This document shows, in pieces, positions 44,017 to 52,504 of a stretch of DNA of 64,000 nt. The notes beneath the pieces were generated by a model that did not search any database, was not told where the DNA came from, and saw only the letters and a list, made by a program, of their open reading frames with translations. Origin of the DNA: Streptomyces sp. CC0208 (GTDB lineage: Bacteria > Actinomycetota > Actinomycetes > Streptomycetales > Streptomycetaceae). The number at the start of each line of letters is the position of its first letter. Position 1 is the first letter of the stretch. The DNA is taken from assembly GCF_003443735.1 (NCBI RefSeq), contig NZ_CP031969.1, positions 310,001 to 374,000 of the forward strand. The letters run 5' to 3'. A program made the translations under genes and the position numbers.

Positions 44017-44817
44017 GTGACAGGAATCAATGCCGACCGGCGGTGGTCCGAGTCCATGCCGGGCGCCTATGAGCAGTACCTCGTGCCGGTGATCTTCCGG
44101 CCCTTCGCCGAGGACCTGGCCGCCCGGGCCGCCGCACTCAACCCTGGGCGAGTCCTTGAACTAGCCGCGGGTACGGGCGTGTTGACGTCGCGCCTGCTCA
44201 CAGCGGCACCCTCGGTCGAGGTGACGGCCACGGACCTGAACGAGGCCATGGTCGTTCTCGGGTCGACCCGGGCACCGGGTGCGGTGTGGCGGCAGGCGGA
44301 CGCGCAGCAGCTGCCGTTCCCGGACGGAGGCTTCGACCTGGTGGTCTGCCAGTTCGGCGTGATGTTCTTTCCCGACCGCGTCGAGGCCTTCAGCGAGATC
44401 AACCGGGTGCTGGCGTCGGGAGGCCGGTTCCTGTTCAACACCTGGGCCCCGCTCGAGACGCACGCTTTCGAAGTCGCACTGCAAGCCGGGCTGGAACGGG
44501 CCTTTCCCGTCGACCCGCCGCGGTTCTTCCCGACGGTTCCGCACGGTTATTCCGACCCCGCTGTCGTGGCCGCTGATCTGGCGGCCGCCGGGTTCGCTGT
44601 CGAGGACGAGCAGGAGGTGACGCTTCAGGGCCGGGCCGTGTCGACCGCCGACCTTGCCACGGGGTACCTCACCGGGACACCGGTGCGCGCGGCCGTTGAG
44701 GAGCGCGGCGACGGACCGGCCGTCCGGGCCACCGTCATCGAGGAGATGACGGCCCGTCTGGGCCCTGGGCCGGTCACCGCCCCGATGACGGCGTACGTCT
44801 TCCTCGCTGCGGCCTGA
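44017..44817 (+). CDS. SAM-dependent methyltransferase (class I, UbiE-like)
   Basis: A 266-residue Rossmann methyltransferase. RVLELAAGTGVLTSRLL is motif I, VTATDLNEAM motif II, and FDLVVCQFGVMFFPDRVEAF motif IV. The GTG at 44017 (VTGINADRRW) is preferred since homologues tend to begin there; the frame is open upstream through the CGGCGACG repeats without domain support. Substrate unknown; no biosynthetic partner is adjacent. Confidence 0.82.
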   Translation: MTGINADRRWSESMPGAYEQYLVPVIFRPFAEDLAARAAALNPGRVLELAAGTGVLTSRLLTAAPSVEVTATDLNEAMVVLGSTRAPGAVWRQADAQQLPFPDGGFDLVVCQFGVMFFPDRVEAFSEINRVLASGGRFLFNTWAPLETHAFEVALQAGLERAFPVDPPRFFPTVPHGYSDPAVVAADLAAAGFAVEDEQEVTLQGRAVSTADLATGYLTGTPVRAAVEERGDGPAVRATVIEEMTARLGPGPVTAPMTAYVFLAAA

Positions 44818-45373
44818 AGGTCGGACGGGCCGGCGCCCAATCCCCCATTGCCATCAACTCGTCCGCACAGCAAGGGATGTTGGTGGTGGCAGCGAGGCGT
44901 ACGCCTACACGGTTTCCGGGCTGCCGTTCAGTCGTCCCGGGCTTGAACTCATTCCGGCACCTCGGCACAGTTTGCGGACGTGCATCGCAATCTGCGCACC
45001 GCACTCACCGAGACCGTCGCGGTACCGGGCCAGCATCTCCATCTCCCGGGTGAACACAGCGCGGCCCGCCGACTCGGTACGGATCTTCTGCAGCCCCAGC
45101 ATCCGGTCAGTCGGCGTGAGCTTGGCTTTGCGTCTGCGACGGGCCACCAGTCGGTCGTGACCGCCCCGCGTGCGGAGCACCGGCTCGTGCGGGACGCCCA
45201 GCACCAGTGTGGGCGCGTCGATGATCTCGCTCAGTTGCTGGCTGGGCGCCCCGATCAACTCGGGGTGCGGGCGAGGGGTCTGTCCGCCACGCAACGGCCA
45301 GACTTATTCCAGGTTTATCTTTCCCGTCCGTGCGCATCCGGGTGGGGAAGGTATTTCTCAACGAGGAGGAAAC
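44818..45373. other. Intergenic stretch with one doubtful leftward ORF
   Basis: A 556-base gap. A leftward frame (44905-45294) encodes segments such as IIDAPTLVLGVPHEPVLRTR and EMEMLARYRDGLGECGAQIA that look more protein-like than usual shadows, but there is no recognisable domain and no good ribosome site. It may be a degraded gene or chance. The last 30 bases hold the GAGGAGGAA ribosome site of the next gene. Confidence 0.3.
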
Positions 45374-45652
45374 GTGGGCATCATCGCCTGGATTCTGATC
45401 GGCCTGCTGGCCGGCGCCATCGCCAAGCTTCTGCTGCCCGGCAAGGACCCGGGTGGCATCATCATCACCATGCTGATCGGCATCGTTGGCGGCCTGCTCG
45501 GCGGCTGGCTCGGCAAGGTGATCTTCGGTGTCGACTCGATCGACGGTTTCTTCGACCTGTCGACCTGGATAGCCGCCATCGTCGGCTCCCTCATCCTGCT
45601 CGTGCTGTACCGGGTGGTCACCGGCAACCGACGGTCGCACCGCCACGCCTGA
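45374..45652 (+). CDS. GlsB/YeaQ/YmgE-family small membrane protein
   Basis: A 92-residue protein of the transglycosylase-associated/GlsB family: GIIAWILIGLLAGAIAKLLL, then GIVGGLLGGWLGKVIFG and a third helix IAAIVGSLILLVLYRVVTG. Members are stress-induced small membrane proteins. The GTG start has GGAGGA five bases upstream; an open frame further upstream is unsupported. A strong terminator follows ten bases after the stop. Confidence 0.88.
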   Translation: MGIIAWILIGLLAGAIAKLLLPGKDPGGIIITMLIGIVGGLLGGWLGKVIFGVDSIDGFFDLSTWIAAIVGSLILLVLYRVVTGNRRSHRHA

Positions 45653-45661
45653 TGTCCCGAT

Positions 45662-45698
45662 CTCGGCCGGCCTGCCGTTCGACGGCAGGCCGGCCGAG
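45662..45698 (+). terminator. Strong hairpin terminator after the GlsB-like gene
   Basis: A perfect 17-base-pair stem, CTCGGCCGGCCTGCCGT / ACGGCAGGCCGGCCGAG, with a three-base TCG loop. One of the longest perfect stems in the window. No T-run follows. Confidence 0.85.
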
Positions 45699-46422
45699 GC
45701 GTGTTCCGCCGCCGTTGGTACGGGGGCTGGTGACCGTGGGTCTGCGCCGGCGCTGTCGGCGTTCCGGCATGTGCCTGCGTGCGAGACCGAGGCGTTCGCC
45801 GAGCACGGCGCCCCGCTCGCGCTGGCGGGCGGCTTCCGGGGCGGTCCCGACACCGAGAAGGCCGCTGGCGAAGGGCCCCACCAGGACTCCGCGGTGCTTC
45901 AGCATCGAGACCGCACGCCGATGCGCCGGGCGGGGGGGGATCATCGCAGGCCTACCGGATGGTCGCGGCAGTCCTCCAGTACGGCGCTTGGGACGCAGCT
46001 GCGATGGGAGCGCCTGCCCTCCGGCCCTTGCACGAGGGGCCACCAGTGGTGTGACTGGAGATGCGGACCGAGCGGGCCGCGGTCTCGAGCAGGCATTTCA
46101 GCGAGGCTGCCGGGCAGGGCAACATCGCCACGGTGGGCCACCGCCACCTCAGCAGCAGGACCATCTGACTTACGGGACTTGGTCGGCCACGCCCGGCCAC
46201 CGGGTACCTCGCCGCACTCGGTACGCCCTCCTGGCACGCACGCCTCGCAGCTCAGGTGACGGCCTTTCGCAGCACGGGACGATCCGAGATGGCCCGGCCG
46301 CCGCCGTCTTCTCCGCGCAGGAGGCGTGAGCGCGCCCGTCAGCGTCCTCATCGACCTCGTCGTCCGAGCCTGCGCGCCCCGCCCGCCCTCCTCGGAAGCG
46401 CTGCGACGCAAGAGCCAAGGCG
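45699..46422. other. Stretch of ~720 bases without a supported gene
   Basis: Several open frames cross this region on both strands, but their products are Arg/Pro/Gly-rich and show no domain. The best leftward candidate (45618-46043) includes LKHRGVLVGPFASGLLGVG and RHMPERRQ, which might be a gene remnant. It also overlaps the preceding terminator. I see no promoter, repeat or RNA gene here. Confidence 0.5.
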
Positions 46423-47115
46423 TCACGCAGGCGGACGGGTGAGTCTGGCGGCCACGGCGTCGAGGACCCAGTCCAGGCCGGTCGCGAAGGACGTCTCGGC
46501 GTCCACGTCCGTGCCGTCGTACACCGCCTTGGCGAGCGCCGGGAAGCGGCCCGTGGCCAGCATCTTCGTCACATGCGCACCGGAGGCGCGCTGCCAGTCG
46601 CGCTTGGACAGGCCTGTGGCGCGCTCGGCCCGGAGGTTCGCGATCTCGCGCCTGATCGCGCCGGTGAAGTAGGCGCTGACGGTCTCCACAGCGCGCATCA
46701 CGGTGTCGATGTCGGCGAGGCCGTCGAGGGCGGCCAGTTTGGCCTCGGTTACGGCGAGGCCGTTGGGACCCAGGGTCGGCCGGCCGCCGAGCAGGTCGGC
46801 CAGCCATTCGTGCCGGAGAGCGGTCTGCCGGGTGCGGAGGGCGAGGACGCGCAGCGCCTCCCGCCAGTCACCGGGCTGCTCCTCGGGAAGGATCTCGGCC
46901 TGGACCTCGTCCACCATGAGGTCGAACAGCTCCCCCTTCGTGGAGATGTATCCGTACAGCCGCATCGGGCCGGCGTTCAGCCGGGCGGCGACCTTGCGCA
47001 ACGACACCGCCTCCAGCCCGCCCTCGTCGGCCAGCGCGATGGCGGCGGCGACGATCCGCTCGCGGTCGAGCGGCACGGGGCGATTCGGCGGCTCCGGCCT
47101 GTCCCACACAGTCAT
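46423..47115 (-). CDS. TetR-family regulator (TetR_C class)
   Basis: A 230-residue repressor. The N-terminal helix-turn-helix includes DEGGLEAVSLRKVAARLNAG and PMRLYGYISTKGELFDLMVD, and the C-terminal domain resembles the TetR class that binds tetracycline-like ligands. The ATG at 47115 (MTVWDRPEPPN) is preferred; the frame extends to 47154 but would enter the operator. It is divergent from a TetX-like flavoprotein monooxygenase, which it most likely represses. Confidence 0.87.
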   Translation of the reverse strand: MTVWDRPEPPNRPVPLDRERIVAAAIALADEGGLEAVSLRKVAARLNAGPMRLYGYISTKGELFDLMVDEVQAEILPEEQPGDWREALRVLALRTRQTALRHEWLADLLGGRPTLGPNGLAVTEAKLAALDGLADIDTVMRAVETVSAYFTGAIRREIANLRAERATGLSKRDWQRASGAHVTKMLATGRFPALAKAVYDGTDVDAETSFATGLDWVLDAVAARLTRPPA

Positions 47116-47133
47116 GGTCTCACCGTACTGTTG

Positions 47134-47166
47134 CGATACATCGTCACGTGACAATACAGTGTATCG
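47134..47166. promoter_or_regulatory. TetR-type operator in the divergent gap
   Basis: CGATACA (47134-47140) and TGTATCG (47160-47166) are perfect inverted arms flanking GTCACGTGAC (47143-47152), itself a 10-base palindrome. The 53-base gap thus has nested symmetry suited to a TetR dimer pair. The right arm lies two bases before the monooxygenase ATG. Confidence 0.65.
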
Positions 47167-47168
47167 AC

Positions 47169-48287
47169 ATGAGACATCGCATCGCAGTGGTCGGGAGCGG
47201 CCCCGGCGGCCTCACCTTCGCCCGCGTCCTGCACCGCCATGGTCACGCCGTCACCGTCCTCGAACGCGATCCCGGCCCCGACGCCCGCCCCCCGGGCGGC
47301 ACACTGGACCTGCACGAAGGACTCGGCCAGCTCGCGCTGGACAAGGCCGGACTATTGGCGGAGTTCGAGGCGCTGTCTCGCCCCGAGGGCCAGGCCATGC
47401 GCATCCTGGACACGGACGGGACCGTCCTGCGCGACTGGCGCCCCCGTACGGATGACCGGGCCAATCCCGAGATCGACCGCAGGCAACTCCGTGACCTGCT
47501 GCTGGCCCCTCTCGACGTCCAGTGGGGCCGGAGGGTGACACAGGTGGTGCCGGGGCAACAGGAGGGCACACAGGTCCACTTCGCAGACGGGCGACAGGAG
47601 ACGTTCGACCTCGTGGTCGGCGCGGACGGTGCCTGGTCTCGGACCCGCCCGGCAGTCTCGCCGGTGGCGCCGCACTACACCGGCGTCACCTCGGTCGAGA
47701 CCTCCCTCGACGACGTGGACACCCGCCACCCCGACCTCGCCCGGTTGATCGGTGACGGTTCCGTGGCTGCGTACGGCGTCAACCGTTCCCTCGTCGCCCA
47801 GCGCAACAACGGCGGTCACGTCAAGGTGTACGCCAAGTTCCGCGCGCCGCTGGACTGGCACACGAACCTGGACCCGGCCGATGCCGAGGCCGTGCGAGCG
47901 AGCCTGCTGGCCCTGTTCGACGGCTGGGCCGCTCCCATCCTCGACCTCCTTCGCCACGGCACCGCCTTCGTCCACCGCCCGTTGTACGCCCTGCCCGTGT
48001 CCCACACCTGGACCCACGTCCCCGGAGTGACGCTCCTGGGTGACGCCGCCCATCTGATGCCCCCGCTGGGGGCGGGCGCGAACCTCGCGATGCTGGAAGG
48101 CGCCGAACTCGCCGAGTCCCTCGCCACCGCCCCCGGAGATCCGGACGAGGCCGTCCGCGCCTTCGAGGAGCGGATGTGGGCACGGGCCGGCCGGTGGGCG
48201 AAGATCACGACAGCCGGACTGGAACGCCTCGTGAGCCCCGACCCCGCCGAAGCCATCGCCCAGTTCGACCGGGTCCAACCATCCTGA
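47169..48287 (+). CDS. FAD-dependent monooxygenase (TetX/PHBH-like)
   Basis: A 372-residue class A flavoprotein monooxygenase. IAVVGSGPGGLTFARVLHRHG is the FAD fingerprint, VVGADGAWSRTRP the DG motif and LLGDAAHLMPPLGAGANLAM the GD motif. It has the compact size and PPGGTLDLHEG segment of TetX-type enzymes, which hydroxylate and inactivate tetracyclines, but other aromatic substrates are as likely. The ATG at 47169 is adjacent to the operator, so the transcript may have a very short leader. Control is by the divergent TetR gene. Confidence 0.87.
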   Translation: MRHRIAVVGSGPGGLTFARVLHRHGHAVTVLERDPGPDARPPGGTLDLHEGLGQLALDKAGLLAEFEALSRPEGQAMRILDTDGTVLRDWRPRTDDRANPEIDRRQLRDLLLAPLDVQWGRRVTQVVPGQQEGTQVHFADGRQETFDLVVGADGAWSRTRPAVSPVAPHYTGVTSVETSLDDVDTRHPDLARLIGDGSVAAYGVNRSLVAQRNNGGHVKVYAKFRAPLDWHTNLDPADAEAVRASLLALFDGWAAPILDLLRHGTAFVHRPLYALPVSHTWTHVPGVTLLGDAAHLMPPLGAGANLAMLEGAELAESLATAPGDPDEAVRAFEERMWARAGRWAKITTAGLERLVSPDPAEAIAQFDRVQPS

Positions 48288-48504
48288 CGGCGAGCGCGAG
48301 AGAGCTTGGCCGGGGGATGTTGACGGAGTCTGCGAGCGACGGCATGATGACCGACTGCGTGGCCTACGCCGAACCTCCCGCGACCGTCCCCAGCACGGTC
48401 TCCCGTCGGAGGCAAAGGGACCAGCGTCTCAGGCCGTTGTCGCAGCCCGATCGCCTGGAGCGAGGTTGCTGGGGAGCTGTCGTTTCAAGGCGTGGAAGGC
48501 CGCG

Positions 48505-49539
48505 ATGACTGCCCGTAGGAACTTCAAGCGCCAGGTGCGTGCCCGCGCCGCCAAGACCGGTGAGTCCTACACGTCCGCCCTCCGGCACTTCCTTCCGACT
48601 CCCTCAGGAGACGTCATGTCGGAAGCGTCGGAAGCGTCGGAAGCGTCGGAAGCAAGGAAACTCGAAAGCGTACGGCTCGCCGTAGCGCAGACCCCCGTAC
48701 GCGAAGACCCCCGAGACGTGGAAGCGCTGCGCGCGAGCGGACGTGAGGTCCGTGCCCTGATGCGCGAGGCCAGTGCTCGGGGAGCGAGGATCGGGCACTT
48801 CCCGGAAGGCGCGATCTGCTTTCCCAGCAAGCTGGTCATGTCCGTCGACGGCCCGGACGCGGTCGGCCCGGCGGACTGGAGCCGGTGCCAATGGCCGGTG
48901 CTGCAAGCGGAGTTGGCCGCGATCGCCGAGTTGGCCGGCAGGCTGCGGTTGTGGACGGTGATCGCGTCGGTGCACCGTCTGACCGACCCGAACCGTCCGC
49001 ACAACAGCCTCTACGTCATCTCCGACCGCGGCGAGATCGTCACGCGGTACGACGAGCGCCTGCTGTCGAAGACGAAGGTCTCGTACATGTACTCGCCGGG
49101 CGTCTCACCCGTGACCTTCGAGGTCGACGGTGTGCGCTTCGGCTGCCTGCTCGGCATGGAGATCCACTACCCGGAGCTGTTCGCGGAGTACGAGAAGCTG
49201 GATGTCGACTGCGTCCTGTTCTCCACAAGCGGCACCCCCGGCAACACCGCCGCACAAGCCCAAGGCCACGCCACGGTCAACAGCTACTGGGTCAGCTTGT
49301 CCGTACCCGCGCAGCACCCCACACCGTCCGGAATCGTCGCTCCCAACGGCGACTGGCTCGCACGCTGCCCCGCGGACGGCTCGCCATCCGTAGCCGTCGT
49401 GAACCTCGACGACAGGTCCGAGGCCGCCGCCGACGCGGTGACCTACGGGCGTCCCTGGCGTCGTGAGGCGCGCGCGGGCATCTACACCGAGCACCAGGTG
49501 AACGACCCGCGCAGCGAAGACCGGACAGCTGCCTTCTAG
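48505..49539 (+). CDS. Carbon-nitrogen hydrolase (nitrilase) family protein lacking the catalytic Cys
   Basis: A 344-residue protein. A basic N-terminal segment, RNFKRQVRARAAKTGESYTS, resembles short DNA-binding-like motifs common in Streptomyces. A (Ser-Glu-Ala)4 linker follows, then a nitrilase fold from about residue 52. HFPEGAICF supplies the catalytic Glu and DERLLSKTKVS the Lys. The Cys motif (usually G..IC(Y/W)D..FPE) is GCLLGMEIHYPE, with Gly at the nucleophile; the nearby Cys is three residues away. Amidase activity is doubtful. A second start at 48616, preceded by AGGAG, would give a version without the basic segment. Confidence 0.78.
   Translation: MTARRNFKRQVRARAAKTGESYTSALRHFLPTPSGDVMSEASEASEASEARKLESVRLAVAQTPVREDPRDVEALRASGREVRALMREASARGARIGHFPEGAICFPSKLVMSVDGPDAVGPADWSRCQWPVLQAELAAIAELAGRLRLWTVIASVHRLTDPNRPHNSLYVISDRGEIVTRYDERLLSKTKVSYMYSPGVSPVTFEVDGVRFGCLLGMEIHYPELFAEYEKLDVDCVLFSTSGTPGNTAAQAQGHATVNSYWVSLSVPAQHPTPSGIVAPNGDWLARCPADGSPSVAVVNLDDRSEAAADAVTYGRPWRREARAGIYTEHQVNDPRSEDRTAAF
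48619..48654 (+). repeat. In-frame TCGGAAGCG tandem repeat
   Basis: Three exact TCGGAAGCG units and one ending in A, coding Ser-Glu-Ala four times directly after the alternative ATG at 48616. Nine-base units keep the frame, so slippage would only change linker length. Confidence 0.85.
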
Positions 49540-49810
49540 AGAGTCAGGCCCCGGGTCAGGGACGAAGCCGGCCGGGGTCTGAGGTCGCCCAAGGGCCGCA
49601 TCCGGGGCCGAGGGTGCCGCACCCCGGTGGTGCGGGTCACCGCCGTCCGCACCGAAGGTGTCCCGATGGCGGCGCTGATCCGCACCAGGGCCGGACGCAG
49701 ACCACGGCTGATGTGTCGCATCGACCTCGACCGTGGTCCCGCGACCGGCCGTCGCGAGCATTTCACCGAGTCCGACTACGGCCCCCTGCTGGCTGCCGCG
49801 CACCGGCAGC
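49540..49810 (+). mobile_element. IS630-family transposase remnant
   Basis: A 90-codon frame without start, opening right after the TAG of the hydrolase gene. RDEAGRGLRSPKGRIRGRGC, TPVVRVTAVRTEGVPMAALI and REHFTESDYGPLLAAAHRQ match the middle of the IS630 DDE domain as I remember it, including the EDEAG-type first acidic motif. Homology stops near 49810, before the WDNLN catalytic segment. Both ends and terminal repeats are gone. Confidence 0.65.
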
Positions 49811-49841
49811 GCTCCCGAGCTCACCCCGTCGCGTCGGGCCG

Positions 49842-50438
49842 TCAGCGGGTGATCGAGATGGCGAAGGGCGTGAATCCGCTGGATCGGATCACGTGGGGTA
49901 CGAACAGGATCGCGGCCTCGGCGGCCCGCGCGGTCTCGATCCCGCCGAGGTCCGTGATCCACTCCTGCTGCCAGCTGAGGTCGGTGAGAAGGCCGCGTAC
50001 GACCTGCTTGGCGTCCGTGTCGTCGCCGGAGAGGAAGGCGGTCGGCGTCTGGGTGAGGGCGGTGGGCGCGGTCATCACCGTGTAGAGCATCGTGTTGAGC
50101 GTCTTGACGACGCGGGTCTCGCGAAGAGCTGCTTGAAGTTGCTCCGCGAGGCTCGAGCCGGGGTAGAGCAGGTCGGCGGGCAGTCCGTCCGGTCCGTCGA
50201 CGGTGGCGTTGGAGACGTCCACGAGGATCTTGCCCTGCAGTTCCTCGCGCAGCGCGGTGAGGCGCTCCAGTGAGCCGGCGCCCGGGGTGGCGTTGATGAC
50301 GAGCTGCGCTGTCCGGGCGGCGTCGGCGGCGGAGTTCGGTGAGCGGTCCGCCACGGTCACCTCGTGCCCGGCCCGGGTGAGGGCAAGGGCGAGGCTGCCG
50401 CCGACGCGGCCGTTTCCGAGAACTGCGATCCTGGTCAT
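49842..50438 (-). CDS. NADPH:F420 reductase-like NAD(P)-binding protein
   Basis: A 198-residue Rossmann protein: IAVLGNGRVGGSLALALTRA is the nucleotide loop, VINATPGAGSLERL and ILVDVSNATVDG follow F420-dependent NADP oxidoreductase (Fno)/ProC-type members. It could reduce NADP or F420, or another small substrate. It is downstream of the IMPase-like gene by 44 bases, probably the same leftward unit, divergent from a LysR gene. Confidence 0.82.
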   Translation of the reverse strand: MTRIAVLGNGRVGGSLALALTRAGHEVTVADRSPNSAADAARTAQLVINATPGAGSLERLTALREELQGKILVDVSNATVDGPDGLPADLLYPGSSLAEQLQAALRETRVVKTLNTMLYTVMTAPTALTQTPTAFLSGDDTDAKQVVRGLLTDLSWQQEWITDLGGIETARAAEAAILFVPHVIRSSGFTPFAISITR

Positions 50439-50482
50439 GCTGATGTGGTCCCTTCGGCTTCTGTTGTTCGTGGGGCGGTCGG

Positions 50483-51334
50483 TCAGCGGGAGAGCGTGGT
50501 GACGGCTGCGGTGTGCACGCCGGGCGCGGCAGCCAGGAAGCTCTCGCTCTGCGGGGTCCAGGGACGGCCCTCGGCGTCGGATATCCGCCCGCCGGCCTCC
50601 GTGACGAGCAGCGCCCCGGGAAGCAGGTCCGCGCGGGCCCCGGCGAACTGCCAGAAGGCGTCGATCCGGCCGGCGGCCACGTTCAGCAGGTGCAGGGTGG
50701 CGGGCACGGATGTGCGTACCACGAGCGCGTCGAAGAGCATCGAGGTGATCGAGGAGCCGATGCGCCGCACGACCGTCTCGACCTCGTCCGGCCTGGCCTG
50801 ACTCGTCGCCACGAGGCTCAGGCCGAGGTCCGTGGTCGGGGACACGTGCAGGGGGCGGCCGTCGAGGTGGGCTCCGGCCCCGGCGAGCGCGGTGTAGGTC
50901 TCACCGGTCAACGGCAGGTGAACCGCGGTGAGCACCGGCTGGTTGTCGCGAACGAGAGTGGCGGTCACCGCCCACTCCGGCAGGGCGTGCAGGTGGTTGA
51001 CGTTGCCTTCGGCCGGATCCAGGACCCACCATTCGCCGGGCGGCAGGGCCCCGCCCGCGAGCTCGTCCTCCACCAAGCGGGCATCCGGACGCAGGAGGGC
51101 GAGGCGCGGGCGCAGGATGTCCAGGGCCACGTCGTCGTTGGCGGCGAGCGCCCCCATCAGCTCTTCGCGGGTCTCGTAGCGGACCACGTCGCCGAACCGC
51201 TCCCGCAGCGCCGAACCCGCATCGCGCACGGCGATCGCGGTCTGCGCGAGCAGCTCGGCGTCGGACGCGGAGCCGGTGGTGGCGGTGGCGGGTGCGGTGG
51301 CGGCAATCCCGGTGGTCCGAATCGACTCGGGCAT
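50483..51334 (-). CDS. Inositol monophosphatase-family protein with altered metal motif
   Basis: A 283-residue IMPase/FIG-superfamily protein. The metal motif, normally DP(I/L)DGT.N(F/Y), is LDPAEGNVNHLH, with Glu for the second Asp. LVEDELAGG stands for the usual EE site, and FAGARADLLPGALLVTEAGG for the C-terminal WD..AG..(L/I)...GG segment, with Ala-Arg-Ala-Asp for the usual WD. Phosphatase activity is possible but uncertain. ATG with GGGAG six bases upstream. Divergent from the LysR gene. Confidence 0.78.
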   Translation of the reverse strand: MPESIRTTGIAATAPATATTGSASDAELLAQTAIAVRDAGSALRERFGDVVRYETREELMGALAANDDVALDILRPRLALLRPDARLVEDELAGGALPPGEWWVLDPAEGNVNHLHALPEWAVTATLVRDNQPVLTAVHLPLTGETYTALAGAGAHLDGRPLHVSPTTDLGLSLVATSQARPDEVETVVRRIGSSITSMLFDALVVRTSVPATLHLLNVAAGRIDAFWQFAGARADLLPGALLVTEAGGRISDAEGRPWTPQSESFLAAAPGVHTAAVTTLSR

Positions 51335-51469
51335 GGCGGTGCTCCCATCTGAGCAGGGGTGATGAGGCGGACCAGGCGAAGATCGTGTTTCTCTCGCGCC
51401 TGCACCTCGAAGGTAGGAGGGCCCGTCATTAACAGCAAGTGCATGTAAAGCACGGCTAGGATGACTCTC

Positions 51470-52381
51470 ATGCAATTGGACTTGAACCTCCTCGCCGCGC
51501 TCGATGCGCTCCTGGAGGAAGGCAGCGTGGCCGGAGCCGCTGAGCGCCTGCATGTCACCGCCCCCGCGATGAGTCGAAGCCTCGGCCGGATCCGGCGCAC
51601 GACGGGGGATCAGATCCTGGTGCGTACCGGGCGCACGATGACCCCGACGCCGTACGCGATCGCCGTCCGGGAACAGGTTCATGAGCTGCTGCAGCAGGTC
51701 CGGGGCGTCCTGGCGCCGAGCCGCGAACTCGACCTCTCGACACTCGAGCGCACCTTCACACTCCGCTGGCACGACTCGCTCGTCGCCCTCGGCGGTCCCG
51801 CGCTTCTCGCGGCCGTACGCGAGCAGGCGCCGGGCGTGCGTTTGCGCTTCATCGCTGAGTCGAGCGTCGACACCCCCGAGCTGCGGCGCGGTGAGATCGA
51901 CCTGGAGGCCAACGCGAACCGCCCGACCGCGCCCGACCTTCGCGCCGATCAGGTGGCTGAGACCCCGCACGTCATCGTCGTGCGGCGCGGGCACCCGCTC
52001 ACCCGGGTCAAGGCCGTCACCGCCGCGCGATACGCCACGGCCGAACACATCACGGTCTCGCGGCGCGGCAAGCTGAGCAACGCCCTCGACGACGCTCTCG
52101 CGCGGCTCGGCCTCACCCGACGGGTGGTGGCGGCCGCGCCCACCGACTGGGCCGCGTTCGAGTTCGTGCGCGGCTCCGACCTCCTCGTCACAGCCCCCGA
52201 GTCGACGACGCGTTCAGCGGCCACGGCTCTCGGTCTGACCCTGCTCCCCCTGCCGTTCGAACTACCGCCGGCCGCGGTGTACCTGTCCTGGCATCAGCGC
52301 TATGACACCGACCCCGCACACGTCTGGCTACGCGATCTGGCGCGGACCGCGTTGGCGTCCCGAGGTGACCCACACCTTTGA
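51470..52381 (+). CDS. LysR-family regulator
   Basis: A 303-residue LysR protein: QLDLNLLAALDALLEEGSVA, the helix-turn-helix RLHVTAPAMSRSLGRIRRTT, then a substrate-binding domain with a C-terminal LLPLPFELPPAAVYLSWHQR. ATG 51470 is taken because the family starts near MQLDLNLL; an ATG at 51461 is in frame. It probably controls the divergent IMPase-like/reductase pair from the 135-base gap. Confidence 0.88.
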   Translation: MQLDLNLLAALDALLEEGSVAGAAERLHVTAPAMSRSLGRIRRTTGDQILVRTGRTMTPTPYAIAVREQVHELLQQVRGVLAPSRELDLSTLERTFTLRWHDSLVALGGPALLAAVREQAPGVRLRFIAESSVDTPELRRGEIDLEANANRPTAPDLRADQVAETPHVIVVRRGHPLTRVKAVTAARYATAEHITVSRRGKLSNALDDALARLGLTRRVVAAAPTDWAAFEFVRGSDLLVTAPESTTRSAATALGLTLLPLPFELPPAAVYLSWHQRYDTDPAHVWLRDLARTALASRGDPHL

Positions 52382-52504
52382 CCAGCAGATGGAGATCCAG
52401 TCCCGGAACAACTGCTGGAAGCACGACGAAGACCGGGCGGAAGGCTGCGAGCGGGCCCGTATCGGACGTCGCGAGTGGCGAAGCCCCGGTCAGCCGGAGG
52501 CGTT

